Shown: positions 41,784-52,700 of the stretch, piece after piece | How the letters are laid out: the number at the start of each line of letters is the position of its first letter | How positions within the stretch are numbered: position 1 is the stretch's first letter | Assembly: GCA_035771165.1 (NCBI GenBank) | Contig: JAWNZC010000122.1 | Span: 592,501 to 656,500 of the forward strand | Reading direction: 5' to 3' | From: Paragorgia papillata | Taxonomy: Eukaryota > Cnidaria > Anthozoa > Scleralcyonacea > Coralliidae | Length of the DNA: 64,000 nt | Position numbers and translations under genes: made by a program | Notes under the pieces: generated by a model | Told to the model about the DNA's origin: nothing | Seen by the model: the letters and a program-made list of their open reading frames with translations, nothing else | Databases searched by the model: none

Positions 41784-41997
41784 CAGTTACACGATACCGG
41801 ATTACTCTCGTGCCGGATTCCTTTTCATACCGGTTAGGCGTTCTAGTTACACGATAACGTGGCAATCTGGTGCGTGCCATCGTGGGGAAATCACTCCGCT
41901 TTGGAGGTGATATGAAAAGTAATCCGACACGTTCCGGTCGCCGTATAACAAATCCGGCACGAGAGTAATCCGGTAACGTGTAACTGGGGTCTCAATC
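41784..41997. mobile_element. Foldback MITE, ACACGATACCGG type (unit 1)
   Basis: Arms CCCCAGTTACACGATACCGG and ATTACTCTCGTGCCGGATT with their inverses. The unit 2 copy (52013-52230) keeps a more perfect right arm (GGTATCGTG versus GGTAACGTG). Confidence 0.75.
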
Positions 41998-42467
41998 ACC
42001 TGATTGAAGTTGGATACTGCAGTAAAGCCCAATATATTAGAGATATGCTATAATTAAAAAATGTCACGGCTAACTGACTATTATATTTGATATTTGAAGT
42101 TAGTTTAATGACTTCCAAAATGTATTGAAGTCAATCTTAAGCAACAGTTCTCACGTCGTCCTGAAGACGTGAAAATGCTCGAAGTGGCGTTGTACAGTGA
42201 GAACAAGGACGGTGTTGAGATTACTCTTGGGACGAAAAATTATTCGTTCTCTTTGTTTTGCAAGAATATTTCTTTTGTTTAAAGGACGTCGTCGTTGAGG
42301 TTGACGTCGTGCTTCGTGAGGTCCCTCCCTATTATTCCACTCAGGAAAATTTTCTTTGGACGGAAAATTTTGCTTTGTTTTCAACTCATTAGTTTCGCCC
42401 GAGAGCTTACAAGACAAAGAAATATTGTCTGTCTTGAGAAAGTTTTCCTGAGTGGAAATGGCATTTG

Positions 42468-42639
42468 GGGCCTGTTTATCATATGGAGCCGAGTTACCCA
42501 GTAGGCGAGTTACCCGGTAAGCCGAGTTGAAAAAAGATGAGTGTTTATATGAGACGAGTTACTCGGCCAAACCACCCACGCATTATAATGGTTTCACATT
42601 CCATGAGTAGTTTCCTATTGTCTTCATAAGTGGCGCGTG
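42468..42639. mobile_element. GAGTTACCCGG-type MITE, cut at the duplication junction
   Basis: Begins GGGCCTGTTTATCATATGGA, runs through CCGAGTTACCCAGTAGGCG and stops at AAGTGGCGCGTG. The next bases belong to the middle of the mariner-type MITE. The intact counterpart is at 52701-53268. Confidence 0.85.
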
Positions 42640-43597
42640 AATTATCAACATTGAATGGGGGGAGCGGGGGGAATGATTTTTAGAAGGAAATTTGATATCA
42701 GATGTGATTTAAGGCAAGGTGTCCGAGTGATTTTGACCAGGATTGTAGTTACAAAGTTACATTCCTTTGTCCGTGTTACTAGAATCAACAAAGAAATTAC
42801 TGGTTTTTAGAGATATGCCAGTACCATAATTATGTTTTTACAGCTAAACAGTGCCTAAATATAGTTGTCACTAAGCAGAAATAGTCAAATGTGTACATAA
42901 TGTACCTTTATTATTATATCAAAACCATTTTTATCAAGAAAGAATGACATCCTCAACTGAATATCAGTAACTATACTAGTCACATTTTTGAACCAAATAT
43001 TGTAACTAGTTACAGTTCTTTAAAAAAGTAACCAGTTATAGTTACTTCTTCAAAAAGTAACTAGTTATAGTTACAGTTACTTCTTCAGAAAAAGTAACTA
43101 GTTTCAGTTACAGTTACTTAAAAATGTAACTAGTTACTGTAACTAGTTACTTGTAGCTAACGAAGTTACTCACAGCTGCAGTGATAAGCGGACAATATAA
43201 CTCCGGTGTTAATTCCCCTGCCGGGATCTTAGCTCGTGTTACGGTGTATTAAATACCGAAGATAAAAGATGACAAAGTTTACCACAAACTTTAATAAATC
43301 TGATAAACTTAACCATGTTGATTGAAGAGTGAAGAACCCATTTTAAAGCTGAAATGATGTATTATAAAGCATAAACTAAGCGAGAACAAGGAAAATGTAA
43401 AATTTTTAATTTACCTACACAAATAATTGTTCCTTAAAATTGTCAAAATTGCTGAATAAATGCCAAATTTCGAAATAGTTGCTTGCAGCTAAAAATGTTG
43501 CCTGTGCAAAAAATGTTGCTCATATAAGAAGATGTTGCCGAAAAGTTGCCGAGCAACTTGTGGACATGGCTAAATTCTGTGCGGAGCGCTATTGGGC

Positions 43598-43946
43598 TCA
43601 GGCCACCAGATCGTCACCCACTAACACACACGCGCTATGATTCAAGAATTTTAAATGCAACTTAAGCATTTGAATCGGGTTAACGTCAAGAGTCAACAAC
43701 AAATCTTTCTTTCCGCACATATCTCCCGAGTAATCAGATTTAAATAGGAAGTATTTACTATTATCCACAGGTTTGATGTTAAACTTTTCAATTAATAGAC
43801 CAACAAAAACGTCTTCCAAAACAACGAAAGCTTGCGATGGTATTACTTTGATGATCTTTCTGAGAACATCTGAACTCAAAATGTAGCCCATTCCAATGCA
43901 ATATGGCGGGAAGTAGTCTCTCTTGTACATTGTCTTAGGAACTGCC
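43598..43946 (-). CDS. GT31 gene B exon 2
   Basis: Acceptor ATTTTAG; reads AVPKTMYKRDYFPPYCIGMG, EDVFVGLLIEKFNIKPVDN and the altered tail SACVLVGDDLVA. Confidence 0.9.
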
Positions 43947-46900
43947 CTAAAATAAATTGAACATTCATGATAAAAAATATTTATAAATTCGTGTCGAGAG
44001 CAAGGGTGGACCCAGGATTTTGGAAAAGGGGGCCCATAGTGTCGTCTACCGCGTAGTAGGGACTTAAGATGATAGGACGACGCATAGTCAATCGAGATAT
44101 GGTCTGGAAACTCAACTAAAGTCTTTGGTCTATCTTTTTGTTCGCTTTTATGCATTTTTGTGCACGGTGCACGGTCACTGAACACATTGTATTTTAGTAT
44201 AATGAACAAATTGTCCAATAGCCCGTTCATAATGCCCGCGGGCATTACGGAGAAATCTCGCCACATCAGCAACCAATCACAGCGCCTGACTTTACCGGAA
44301 GTAATCCGTGCCATATAATAAATATATATATTACAAATTTCTACAACACCAAATATATTGGTTTTCAAGTGATTTCGTTTGATAATAGCGAAGATATAAA
44401 ATAGGTACGTTTACACATACATGTATCTACTGCGTTGCATCAGACTGCTCAGACTGAATCGGGATGTGATTGGAAAAACCTTCTGAAATTTGGTTGGTCC
44501 CGAAGAATATTCGAATGTTACTTGACTAACATCGGAAAACCTTGCATGCCGACATCGTATCTACTCGCATGCACAGTAGATACTGAAACAAATTGAAGGT
44601 AATCTAGGCAATAGTATAAAGCTAATATGGAAAACAATAAACAATGTCATGACAAGACAAAAATTATTCTATCCAAATTAAGTATTAGACTACCGGCGTT
44701 AGGCCTAATTTAGCAAGTCAACTGATTCCTTCGGATGAAGACTTGCCCTCATTTGAAGACTATATTCCTCCAGTCGGCTCTACTTTTTCTATCAGAGAAA
44801 GCTACTGTAGAGGAAATTTTCAATTTATTAAATTGTTTGAAACTAGACAAAGCTACAGGATTAAACAACATTCGGGCCACGTTACTTAAAATAGGCGCAG
44901 CTATACGCTATCCAGCTAGCTCTTTATGTAACATTTGTAACTAGAGGGCAGTCAGTGACAGCATATACCTCCGCCAGCGGGTTATTAGAGATGTTTATAA
45001 AAAGAAAACGAGCCATCCCGCTAACCAGGCTAGCTCACAAAACCATCACATGCATGTATGAATAAAATGCTTGATTGCACTCGTACCAAAATTATGCAAA
45101 AATCTTTGCATAAAATAAGGATAATGAGCGCAATCAAGCATTTCTTCTACACGGAGAATCTTGCGGTCAGATTTTTATTAATTTCTCATCCAAATTTTGA
45201 CTAAATTAAACCACAATTTAATGGATTGGTCGTTGGTCTATGGCCAACCCTTCTGCAAACTTTCAGGAAAATCGGTGCAATACTTTTTTAGATATCCTGG
45301 CGACAGAGAGACAAACCAACCAACGGCTTACAACAAGGCTTACAAGTTGTTTTCCTCCGAAGAGGCTCTAGTGTTCCCTCCGAAGAGGCTCATTTGTTCT
45401 CCTCCGAAGAGGCTTACACGAGGCTTAATATAATTTGAAATAAAGTAACGTGCTGCGTAGGCAGTGTAGAAACAACAATCGAAATATGGTAACTTAGGTT
45501 AGATATACTGCCGAAACAGAGAACGTAGGAATCTAACGTTTCGAGCGAAGGCCCTTCGTCAATTTCCCCCCGAAGAGGCTTACTATTTAATTATACCATT
45601 AGATTTTGAAAACTGTGGTAAATCATACTTACGACAAATTTGTGGTAATTAATCATCAAAGTACTTACCAATTAATAAACTGAAGTGAGCAGCAACAAAG
45701 CTAGAGCACAACTGAACAAAGTCAATATACACAGTTTTATCGCAAAACATTTCACAAAACCATAATGCATCAGTCAATTCCAGCTGCGACCATCCCCCCC
45801 CGGGACAGTGTGGGGCATTTGCACGCTTACTTGTCCCCACGGCCGGGCATTTGCAGCTGCGTGTTCACCCGGGGGCCGGGCATTTGTCAATATCGGGTTA
45901 TTACCCCCCGGGCATTTGTCGCTCACGGAGAAAAGACCGCGGCCACGAGTTTCCTTTGTTATATGCCAAAATGGACGGCTTTATCAGCAAGGACGAGAGC
46001 TTTGTTGTGTCTTGGCTGAAGAAAGAAGGCCTAGATAAACTTGTGGACATATTTAAGGTGGTATTGGACAAAAAAAGTTTTTTTCTTTAATATTGGTTTA
46101 TCTAAAGATATCTTGGCAGAAATATATAGGATATGTTTCCCTGATGTTAAAAAGCTAAGTAAGACATGCGTTGTTACCATGGTATCCAAGCAACAACCCC
46201 CTAGTGAGCAAAATATAGCACTTGCGGTGAACAAGATTTTATGAGAACTAACGGTCTGACAAACACTAAACAAAGGTTAATGTAAAGCACACACACAGAT
46301 CTATGCTGTAAACCTCAAAAAAAGTACAAAATTATAAATATTTTCGATAAAAATGTTATTTTTTGGAAAAGATGGCTGATTTTTATTCATAAGGCTACAA
46401 AACAAGAACTTTTTAACAATGAATAACATTCATTATGCAATATATTTGAGGTTTGCAACATAGATCCGTTCATATTACACAGCCTCTAAAAAAGTTTAAA
46501 GCATTACATCAAATATTGAATGCGCTAGCGTGTTTGGCGTCCAGGTACTATTACCAAATTAGGCAACTGAGAAAATCGTGTTTAGAAATTTGAAACCACC
46601 ATGCTGGCTGAAAACACAATTCCGGCAAAATGCATTTAAAGTTTACAGTTAAAAACAATGTTCAAATTATTACCCAAATTTGTCCCTATGTCAACATAAT
46701 CTAATTGTTTTCCATTAATAAAAAGCCCCAGCTTTACATGGGACTCGGTTCATATTTAAAGTTGTCTGCCCACTGTCTGGTTTCTTCTCTGAGAGGATAG
46801 TTGTACAAACGTGTATAAATAAACCATTTTGTTTCGACGTTGGGTTATTTCACTGGTCTGTGTCAATTGTTCGTGACTATTTTAGATTCCTATATCTATT

Positions 46901-49325
46901 CTTTAGATGCATATTTTTTACGCGAAAAGTATGATCCGTAACCTATTGGGTTTGTTGTTTACAGTTTGGTCTGAATAATATTATTTGTCGGCGAGACGGA
47001 AAGGAATGTGGAACGTTTCTTCCTCGGCTTCGAGTACTGCTTATTGTTTACTTTCAGTGGATAGTTTTTGTTTGGGGATGTTGCAAATGTTTAGAGGACT
47101 AGATATATAGTTTAATATGTGTGTCAGAAAGTGTACAGAAAAGGTAAACCAGCTTTAGATATTTATCAGTTGTTGTGAAAATTCTGATGCCGTGTGAAAA
47201 TTATGGTGCCGTCTGAAACTGACTCGTCTTAATTTATACGGCTTCTGACCGGTTTGGAAAGCGTCTTTTCAAACCGTTTCTGTGACATTAGTGAAGATTA
47301 TTTTTATCTAAGAATGTTACTGACAGTCTGGCGATCATTTTGACAGTAACTTTGCTCAAGAAAAACACTTTAATATATGCCAGTATAAGTACTCTGCAAT
47401 AAAAATGGCATGAGCCGTAGCCCAATGTAAATAACAAGGGGAATTACACCGTACTCAAACAGCAAGTACAAAAGGGAAACCGAAATACAACCTAAGCGAG
47501 AGATTACACAGTCACACTTATGTCTCTAAGTTTTAAAAATTCCTTTTCTTCGACACTTATTGAGCTAGGGACAAATTTGTGTTTTACAACATGGCGGACG
47601 CTCCTAGTTTCCTGTCGTGACAGCCTCCCCCATTAGCTTGAAGCCAGAGGATCTGTAAGTTCTTCTACAAGATCAGGAGATCGGTATCATTGGTCTTTAT
47701 AATGTCCTCACCAGCTAGAACACGACAATGTGGAAACTGAGAAGTACTCGGAAGCAGTTCCATGAGAGCCATGAAACACATCCACTCGTTGCAAAACTCT
47801 CTCGCTAATCAACCGTTAACGAAAATATTCAAATAGACCCGCCCGCGATGAAAAAAACATGTTTAGAAAAGGATATACGTCATGAAAGGAATTGTATAGC
47901 TTCTTTTTTTAAAGTTAGATAGAAGGGGGTAAATAGAGGCACGGCAATTAGCGTAAAACGGGGAAAAAATCTGCTCTGCGTTGCGATGAAAACGGACACC
48001 ATTTTCAATACCTCGCTATAAAGAACGTATCGTTGGCGTTAAATTAGTGAAAATACTCAGGAAATACACTTGCCCGTGGAAAGTTAGATAGTTGAGGGTG
48101 TCTATTTCACAAAAACAAAAAATTCCAAATTTCGAATTTTTTTTGTCCAAGACCCCCTTAAAGGTAGGCTGTCTTGTTTTTATAAAGGTTTATAAAAGGT
48201 TTTTCTGCAATATTAGCAAGTGTGTCACAGCCTTTCGTCGATGTTTTCATCTGAAGTGAACACGATAGTTTTCCTTGTTTTTTTTTAAAAAAATCCCCCA
48301 AAGAACAATGAACAGAGGTATAAATATAAATTGTTAAAACGCATGTAATTAATTTAGTACATTCTTTGAAATTGACTAATTTGTCGGCCCGGGGGTGGGG
48401 CATTTGTTTTGCTTTTTCGTCCCAAGGGTGGGGCATTGTTCCTTCTTTTTTGCCCTACCCCCGGGCATTTGCACGAAAAAAATGAAAATTTACCAATGCC
48501 CGGGGGTTGTCCCGGGGGGGGATGATCGCAGCTGGAATTGACTGATGCATAAGTCATAATGTGAATTTGAGATGGTGTTGTTTACGGATGGGGAAGCCAG
48601 CACAGAAGATCATGCACTCGCTTGTATTTACGTTGTAACGGCGTCATTTTCTACAACGCCAATGTTTATACTTTATCAATTCTAGGCGCTTACCATTTGT
48701 GATTTGGAGTTCGATCAACTGATCTGTTGAAAGCGCATCTTCCAGTATAAAGATTCTCCCTTGGTAAACTCCGAAGCCATTTCACCAGACCATTAATATT
48801 CACAAATACGTCGTCATCTGTTTTGAGTAAGTAGTCAAACTTACATCGACGGTTGACCCATTCAAAACCCAGCTTAGTTTTCAAAGTTAAATTGCGATAA
48901 CTGTCAAGAAACGAACCCGTGACCACGTCCCCGTAATACTTGGCTTCGGTTGCTATTAACTTACGTAACAGTTCATCCTTAGCTTGACCAAGCAAAAATA
49001 CAGTCGTTACAAGTTCTGTGTACTCCCCTCTAGTTCTGTTGTGTCCTACATCAAGTATTGCTCTTGCCCAAGTATTACGAATAGCACTTCTTCTTTCGAA
49101 ATGATTTGGAGCACTGGAAACGACGATAACCAGAAATACTGCACCGTAGCAATTTGATGACGGCTGTTGTCGTTTCGCTATCTGATTCTGAAAATGAATG
49201 TTAAATCTATGGTCGTCGGAACTTCTGACGGGCGTTGGTGGGAAATCATAGTTAACGCGGATTAACCAAACATAGTATAAACCAAAAACACAAACTTGGA
49301 CTACAAAGAAGCATTGAAGTTTCAT
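43598..49325 (-). CDS. Beta-1,3-galactosyltransferase-like gene B (GT31), gene level
   Basis: Tandem duplicate of gene A. Exons 49325-48694 and 43946-43598 give 326 residues. All motifs are kept: signal anchor, RRSAIRNTW, YYGDVVTGSFLDSY, KTDDDVFVN, PPYCIGMGYILSSDV, EDVFVG. An in-frame Met eleven codons upstream (MYNKDYYLPAE, 49358) exists only in this copy, because the 1.0-kb element supplies the sequence before it; I prefer the Met shared with A. The C-terminus differs: eight extra bases near 43622 change RACG-stop to SACVLVGDDLVA-stop, 8 residues longer. The 4.7-kb intron contains the 2.78-kb transposon. Likely functional as written. Confidence 0.92.
44734..44944 (+). pseudogene. LINE reverse-transcriptase fragment in gene B intron
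   Basis: Duplicate of 37028-37240 with a few changes (SLLNSLKL/NLLNCLKL, AKLL/ATLL). No selection is evident. Confidence 0.75.
45340..45425. repeat. CTCCGAAGAGGCT units, expanded in unit 2
   Basis: Unit 2 has three CCTCCGAAGAGGCT copies where unit 1 (37640-37665) has one or two, a small tandem expansion after duplication. Confidence 0.7.
45766..48549 (+). mobile_element. 2.78-kb TIR element with GGGCATTTG subterminal repeats
   Basis: Terminal inverted repeats of about 43 bases (TGCATCAGTCAATTCCAGCT, GCGACCATCC, then a C-run and GGGACA) differ at one position. TAA lies on both sides (45763-45765, 48550-48552), as in PIF/Harbinger. Subterminal (C)GGGCATTTG motifs repeat at both ends. A first exon (45971-46057) reads MDGFISKDESFVVSWLKKEG and LDKLVDIFK, then a GT donor; it resembles the start of a SAM-type helical domain. 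No transposase frame follows, so it is an internally deleted derivative. Absent from the same place in unit 1. Confidence 0.82.
48694..49325 (-). CDS. GT31 gene B exon 1
   Basis: 632 bases, donor AAATG|GTAAGC. Encodes the anchor, RNTW and DDD motifs (CKFDYLLKTDDDVFVNINGL). The 5' flank is the end of the 49352-50348 element only 27 bases upstream, so the promoter or 5' UTR must differ from gene A. Confidence 0.92.
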
Positions 49326-49351
49326 TTCAGCAGGAAGATAATAGTCTTTAT

Positions 49352-50348
49352 TATACAATACTGATACAATCTCGACTGTGATTGGCTAAAAACCTACAGA
49401 TAATTCTTGATATCTGTAATTAGCATATACCTCGCAGGTGAATAGTGCTTTTCGCGCAATCTGATTGGTTCCTCTAGCTCGGGATATCCTGCACTATTCA
49501 CCTGCAGGCAAAACAAGATGGCGACCAATTTTGCTTTGTTTACCGAGGCAGGAGATTTTGTTGATAAACAAGGGTGATGTAGTAGAATAACGAGAAAAGT
49601 CAATAAAATTAAGTAGAAGAGTGTCCACAGGTATGTTTCTTTACAATTTTCTAGGCATTAATATATTCAAAAGCTGTAAAAACTGTTTTGTCGACAAATA
49701 ATTGAGTACACCGAGTTGCTCGCGGCCGACGGCGACGGCCGTGTCTTGTTTATACTCTTGTATAAAAATACCGAAAAATATAAGAATGTTAAACTTGTTA
49801 TTTCATTTATGAGGTATATGCTAAAACAATTATTCACCTCAGTGTCGGTGAATAGTGTGGATATTCACCTCCACTTCGGTGAATAATTGTTAACTATGAC
49901 GCGCTGGCCAGCGGTTTGAACAAACAAACATGGCGGCCGTCCTTAGGAGTGAAGATCAGAAGCCGATTAATCCGGCGGATTTGGCACGTTTTGTTGACGC
50001 TAAAACCACCAAGAAAAAACAAGCGAGCTACACATACATCTGTTAGAGTTTAAAGCAGTGTTTGAAGGAGAAAATTGTATTTGAAAGCGAAAAAAGTTAG
50101 CGAACCTCGAACTGAAGACGGTATGAATATTTACTATTTTTACCTAACTTTGTAAAAAACTTTCTAAAGGCTTCTACGTTTATAATTGTATAATAAAACA
50201 ATTATTGAATTCGGTTATCGCATGATATCAAGAATTATCAAGGCCTCTGTTTGTGTTATCCGCCTCAGCCTTCGGCTTCGGCAGATAACACAAACCTCGG
50301 CCTTGATAATTCTTGATATCATGCTCAACCTCATCCAATAATTGTATA
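49352..50348 (+). mobile_element. TATACAAT element, copy 2, with a nested insertion
   Basis: Ends TATACAAT and ATTGTATA with TTAT on both sides (49348-49351 and 50349-50352); unit 1 has the empty site CTTTATAATTCCTG. The frame at 49930-50046 starts [20 protein letters not shown] and ends with a Lys-rich stretch and stop. It carries a second element at about 49421-49892. Same family as 16975-17490 in opposite orientation. Confidence 0.85.
49421..49892 (+). mobile_element. Element nested in the TATACAAT element
   Basis: Found by comparison with 17420-17440, where GATATCTGTAGCTATGACGC is uninterrupted. Contains the inverted pair TTAGCATATACCTC / GAGGTATATGCTAA, several GGTGAATA motifs, and an ATG frame (49518-49577) MATNFALFTEAGDFVDKQG. 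Ends TTAGCATA and AATTGT are not clearly inverse, so its class is unknown. Confidence 0.6.
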
Positions 50349-50569
50349 TTATAATTCCTGATTACAATCCATGATATTACTTCAAAAAATCATGAATAAT
50401 ACACGAGGAAAATTCAAAAGAAATTAAAGTTTAATCAGTGTCTTTATATGTGATAAAGTTACCTCCTGATTTACATAAACTTTAGCTTTGATTTTCTCGG
50501 CTTAGACAAGGTTATTTTTCAAACTTACTACGCCAATGAACTTACCAAGTGGTTCGTTTTTGAAGCCGT

Positions 50570-50675
50570 TCAATAAACTCGCAGTTCGTGTTTTATCAGA
50601 TATAAAAACACTTGGCCGGCTTCGCCTGGTGTCTTTATCAGATAAAACACTCTTGCTCGTTTATTAAACAGTACA
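50570..50675. repeat. Hairpin repeat, CTCGGCTTCGCC turn (unit 2)
   Basis: Duplicate of 39595-39745 with small changes in the turn (GGCCGGCTTCGCCTGG). Confidence 0.7.
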
Positions 50676-50929
50676 TATACATGGTTTGAAAACTCGTCCA
50701 AAGTGATTGTTCTATGTTGTGGAATTTGTGCAATTTCACATTATGGTATTTTCTGTATAATGAAGCAGTCATCCAATAGCAACGCTCGGGTTTAATTATA
50801 GCAAGTTGCTCAGTTCATCGTCACGTGTCCATAGAATTTACTTCCATATAAGGAACTCCATTGTCAGTCCAACATAACCATGCTTCATGTAGTAGAGCTT
50901 CCAAACCATGTATATATGTTCTATTAACA

Positions 50930-51450
50930 GTGCTGTGAGTAACTTTGTTACAAGTAACTAGTTACATTTTTAAGTAACTGTAACTGCATGAAACTAGTTA
51001 CTTTTTGAAGAAGTAACTATAACTAGTTACTTTTTTTAAGAACTGTAACTAGTTACAATATTTGGTTTAAAAATGTGACTAGTATAGTTACTGATATTCA
51101 GTTGAGGATGTCATTCTTTCTTGATAAAAATGGTTTTGATATAATAGTAAAGGTACAAAATGTACACATTTGACTATATTTCTGCTTAGTGACAACTATA
51201 TTTAGGCATTTAGCTGTAAAAACATAATTATGGTACTGGCATCTAAAACCAGTAATTTCTTTGTTGATTCTAGTTACACGGACAAAGGAATGTAACTTTG
51301 TAACTAGTTACAAAATTTTTGAAGTAACTTTGTAACTGTAACTAGTTACTTTCTTTTCATTGTAACTTTTATCAGTAACTAGTTACTTTTCTAACGATGT
51401 AACTGTAACTGTAACTAGTTACAAAAATTATGTAACTTTAACAGCACTGT
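50930..51450. mobile_element. GTAACTAGTTAC-array element (unit 2, right)
   Basis: Starts CAGTGCTGTGAGTAAC and ends TTTAACAGCACTG. Counterpart of 40010-40572; one left-hand GTAACTAGTTAC unit is missing here. Confidence 0.7.
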
Positions 51451-52012
51451 CTATTAACTATGTTCCTGGCGACTGTTGTGTGCTGCGGTGTGGCAACCCA
51501 AGTGGAGGGGGCACTCTGTTTGGTTGGCGTTATCTCATGACACCCACATTTCATTGTTCTAACATGCAGACTGGTTAAATCCTGTATTCAACTGATTAGC
51601 ATGCAAATGATATGCACAGTGGGATAACTAGTTATCCTCCCACTCTTGGACTGCTTATCGCATGCTAACGAGTATCCTCCTTTCTAACTCTTGTTTCTTT
51701 CTCGGCGTGGTCCCTCATGGCTGTTAAGCTTCACTCACGATGTTCAATCCCATATCACACTCGTGACCATCAATTAACTCATACTGTATGCGATTGAACC
51801 ATTGCCCTTCAGCATATCCTCTCATCTAGGATTACCAATAATCAATAAGTGTGCAATGGTTTACAATTAACAATAATTGTTAATTTTAAAAAACTAATTC
51901 TCAACCCCCCACCCCCAACCTCGACCCCAACCTCACCCTAACCCTAACCACAACCCCCTGGAAACCCTAAACCTAACCACAACCCCCCGTCAATTACAAT
52001 AGTTCATTGAGG

Positions 52013-52230
52013 CCCCAGTTACACGATACCGGATTACTCTCGTGCCGGATTCCTTTTCATACCGGTTAGCCGTTCTAGTTACACGATAACGTGGCAATCT
52101 GGTGCGTGCCATCGTGGGGAAATCACTCCGCTTTGGAGGTGATATGAAAAGTAATCCGACACGTTCCGGTCGCCGTATAACAAATCCGGCACGAGAGTAA
52201 TCCGGTATCGTGTAACTGGGGTCTCAATCA
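52013..52230. mobile_element. Foldback MITE, ACACGATACCGG type (unit 2)
   Basis: Counterpart of 41784-41997; ends CCCCAGTTACACGATACCGG and CCGGTATCGTGTAACTGGGG are perfect inverses. Confidence 0.78.
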
Positions 52231-52700
52231 CCTGATTGAAGTTGGATACTGCAGTAAAGCCCAAGATATTAGAGATATGCTATAATTAAAAAACGTCACG
52301 GCTAACTGACTATAATATTTGATATTTGAAATTAGTTTAATGACTTCCAAAATGTATTGAAGTCAATCTTAAGCAACAGTTCTCACGTCGTCCTGAAGAC
52401 GTGAAAATGCTCGAAGTGGCGTTGTATAGTGAGAACAAGGACGGTGTTGAGATTACTCTTGGGACGAAAAATTATTCGTTCTCTTTGTTTTGCAAAAATA
52501 TTTCTTTTGTTTAAAGACGTCGTCGTTGAGGTTGACGTCCTGCTTCGTAAGGTCCCTCCCTATTATTCCACTCCGGAAAATTTTCTTTGGACGGAAAATT
52601 TTGCTTTGGTTTCAACTCATTAGTTTCGCCCGCGAGAGCTTACAAGACAAAGAAATATTGTCTGTCCTGAGAAAATCTTCCTGAGTGGAAATGGCCTTTG

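Larger units (their letters stand above)
34936..42639. repeat. Segmental duplication, unit 1 (gene A)
   Basis: Matches 42640-52936 along its length: the array element, GT31 exon 2, LINE fragment 37029-37238, CTCCGAAGAGGCTTAC block, exon 1, hairpin repeat, second array element, telomere-like block and foldback element. Unit-specific: LINE insertion 41077-41689, and 38024-38648, which unit 2 lacks. Confidence 0.9.

Noticed and set aside
41847..42032. 61-residue minus-strand frame, duplicated at 52079-52264
   Set aside because: Lies in the arms of a foldback MITE; conserved only because the segment was duplicated.
43947..44368. 256-residue minus-strand frame including GT31 exon 2
   Set aside because: The part above 43946 is intron read-through: the ATTTTAG acceptor, family alignment and the A and C genes place the exon start at 43946.
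45765..46273. Overlapping open frames of 67-84 residues on both strands
   Set aside because: Only the MDGFISKDESF exon has a good start, donor and protein-like composition; the others are shadows or cross the C/G-rich subterminal repeats.
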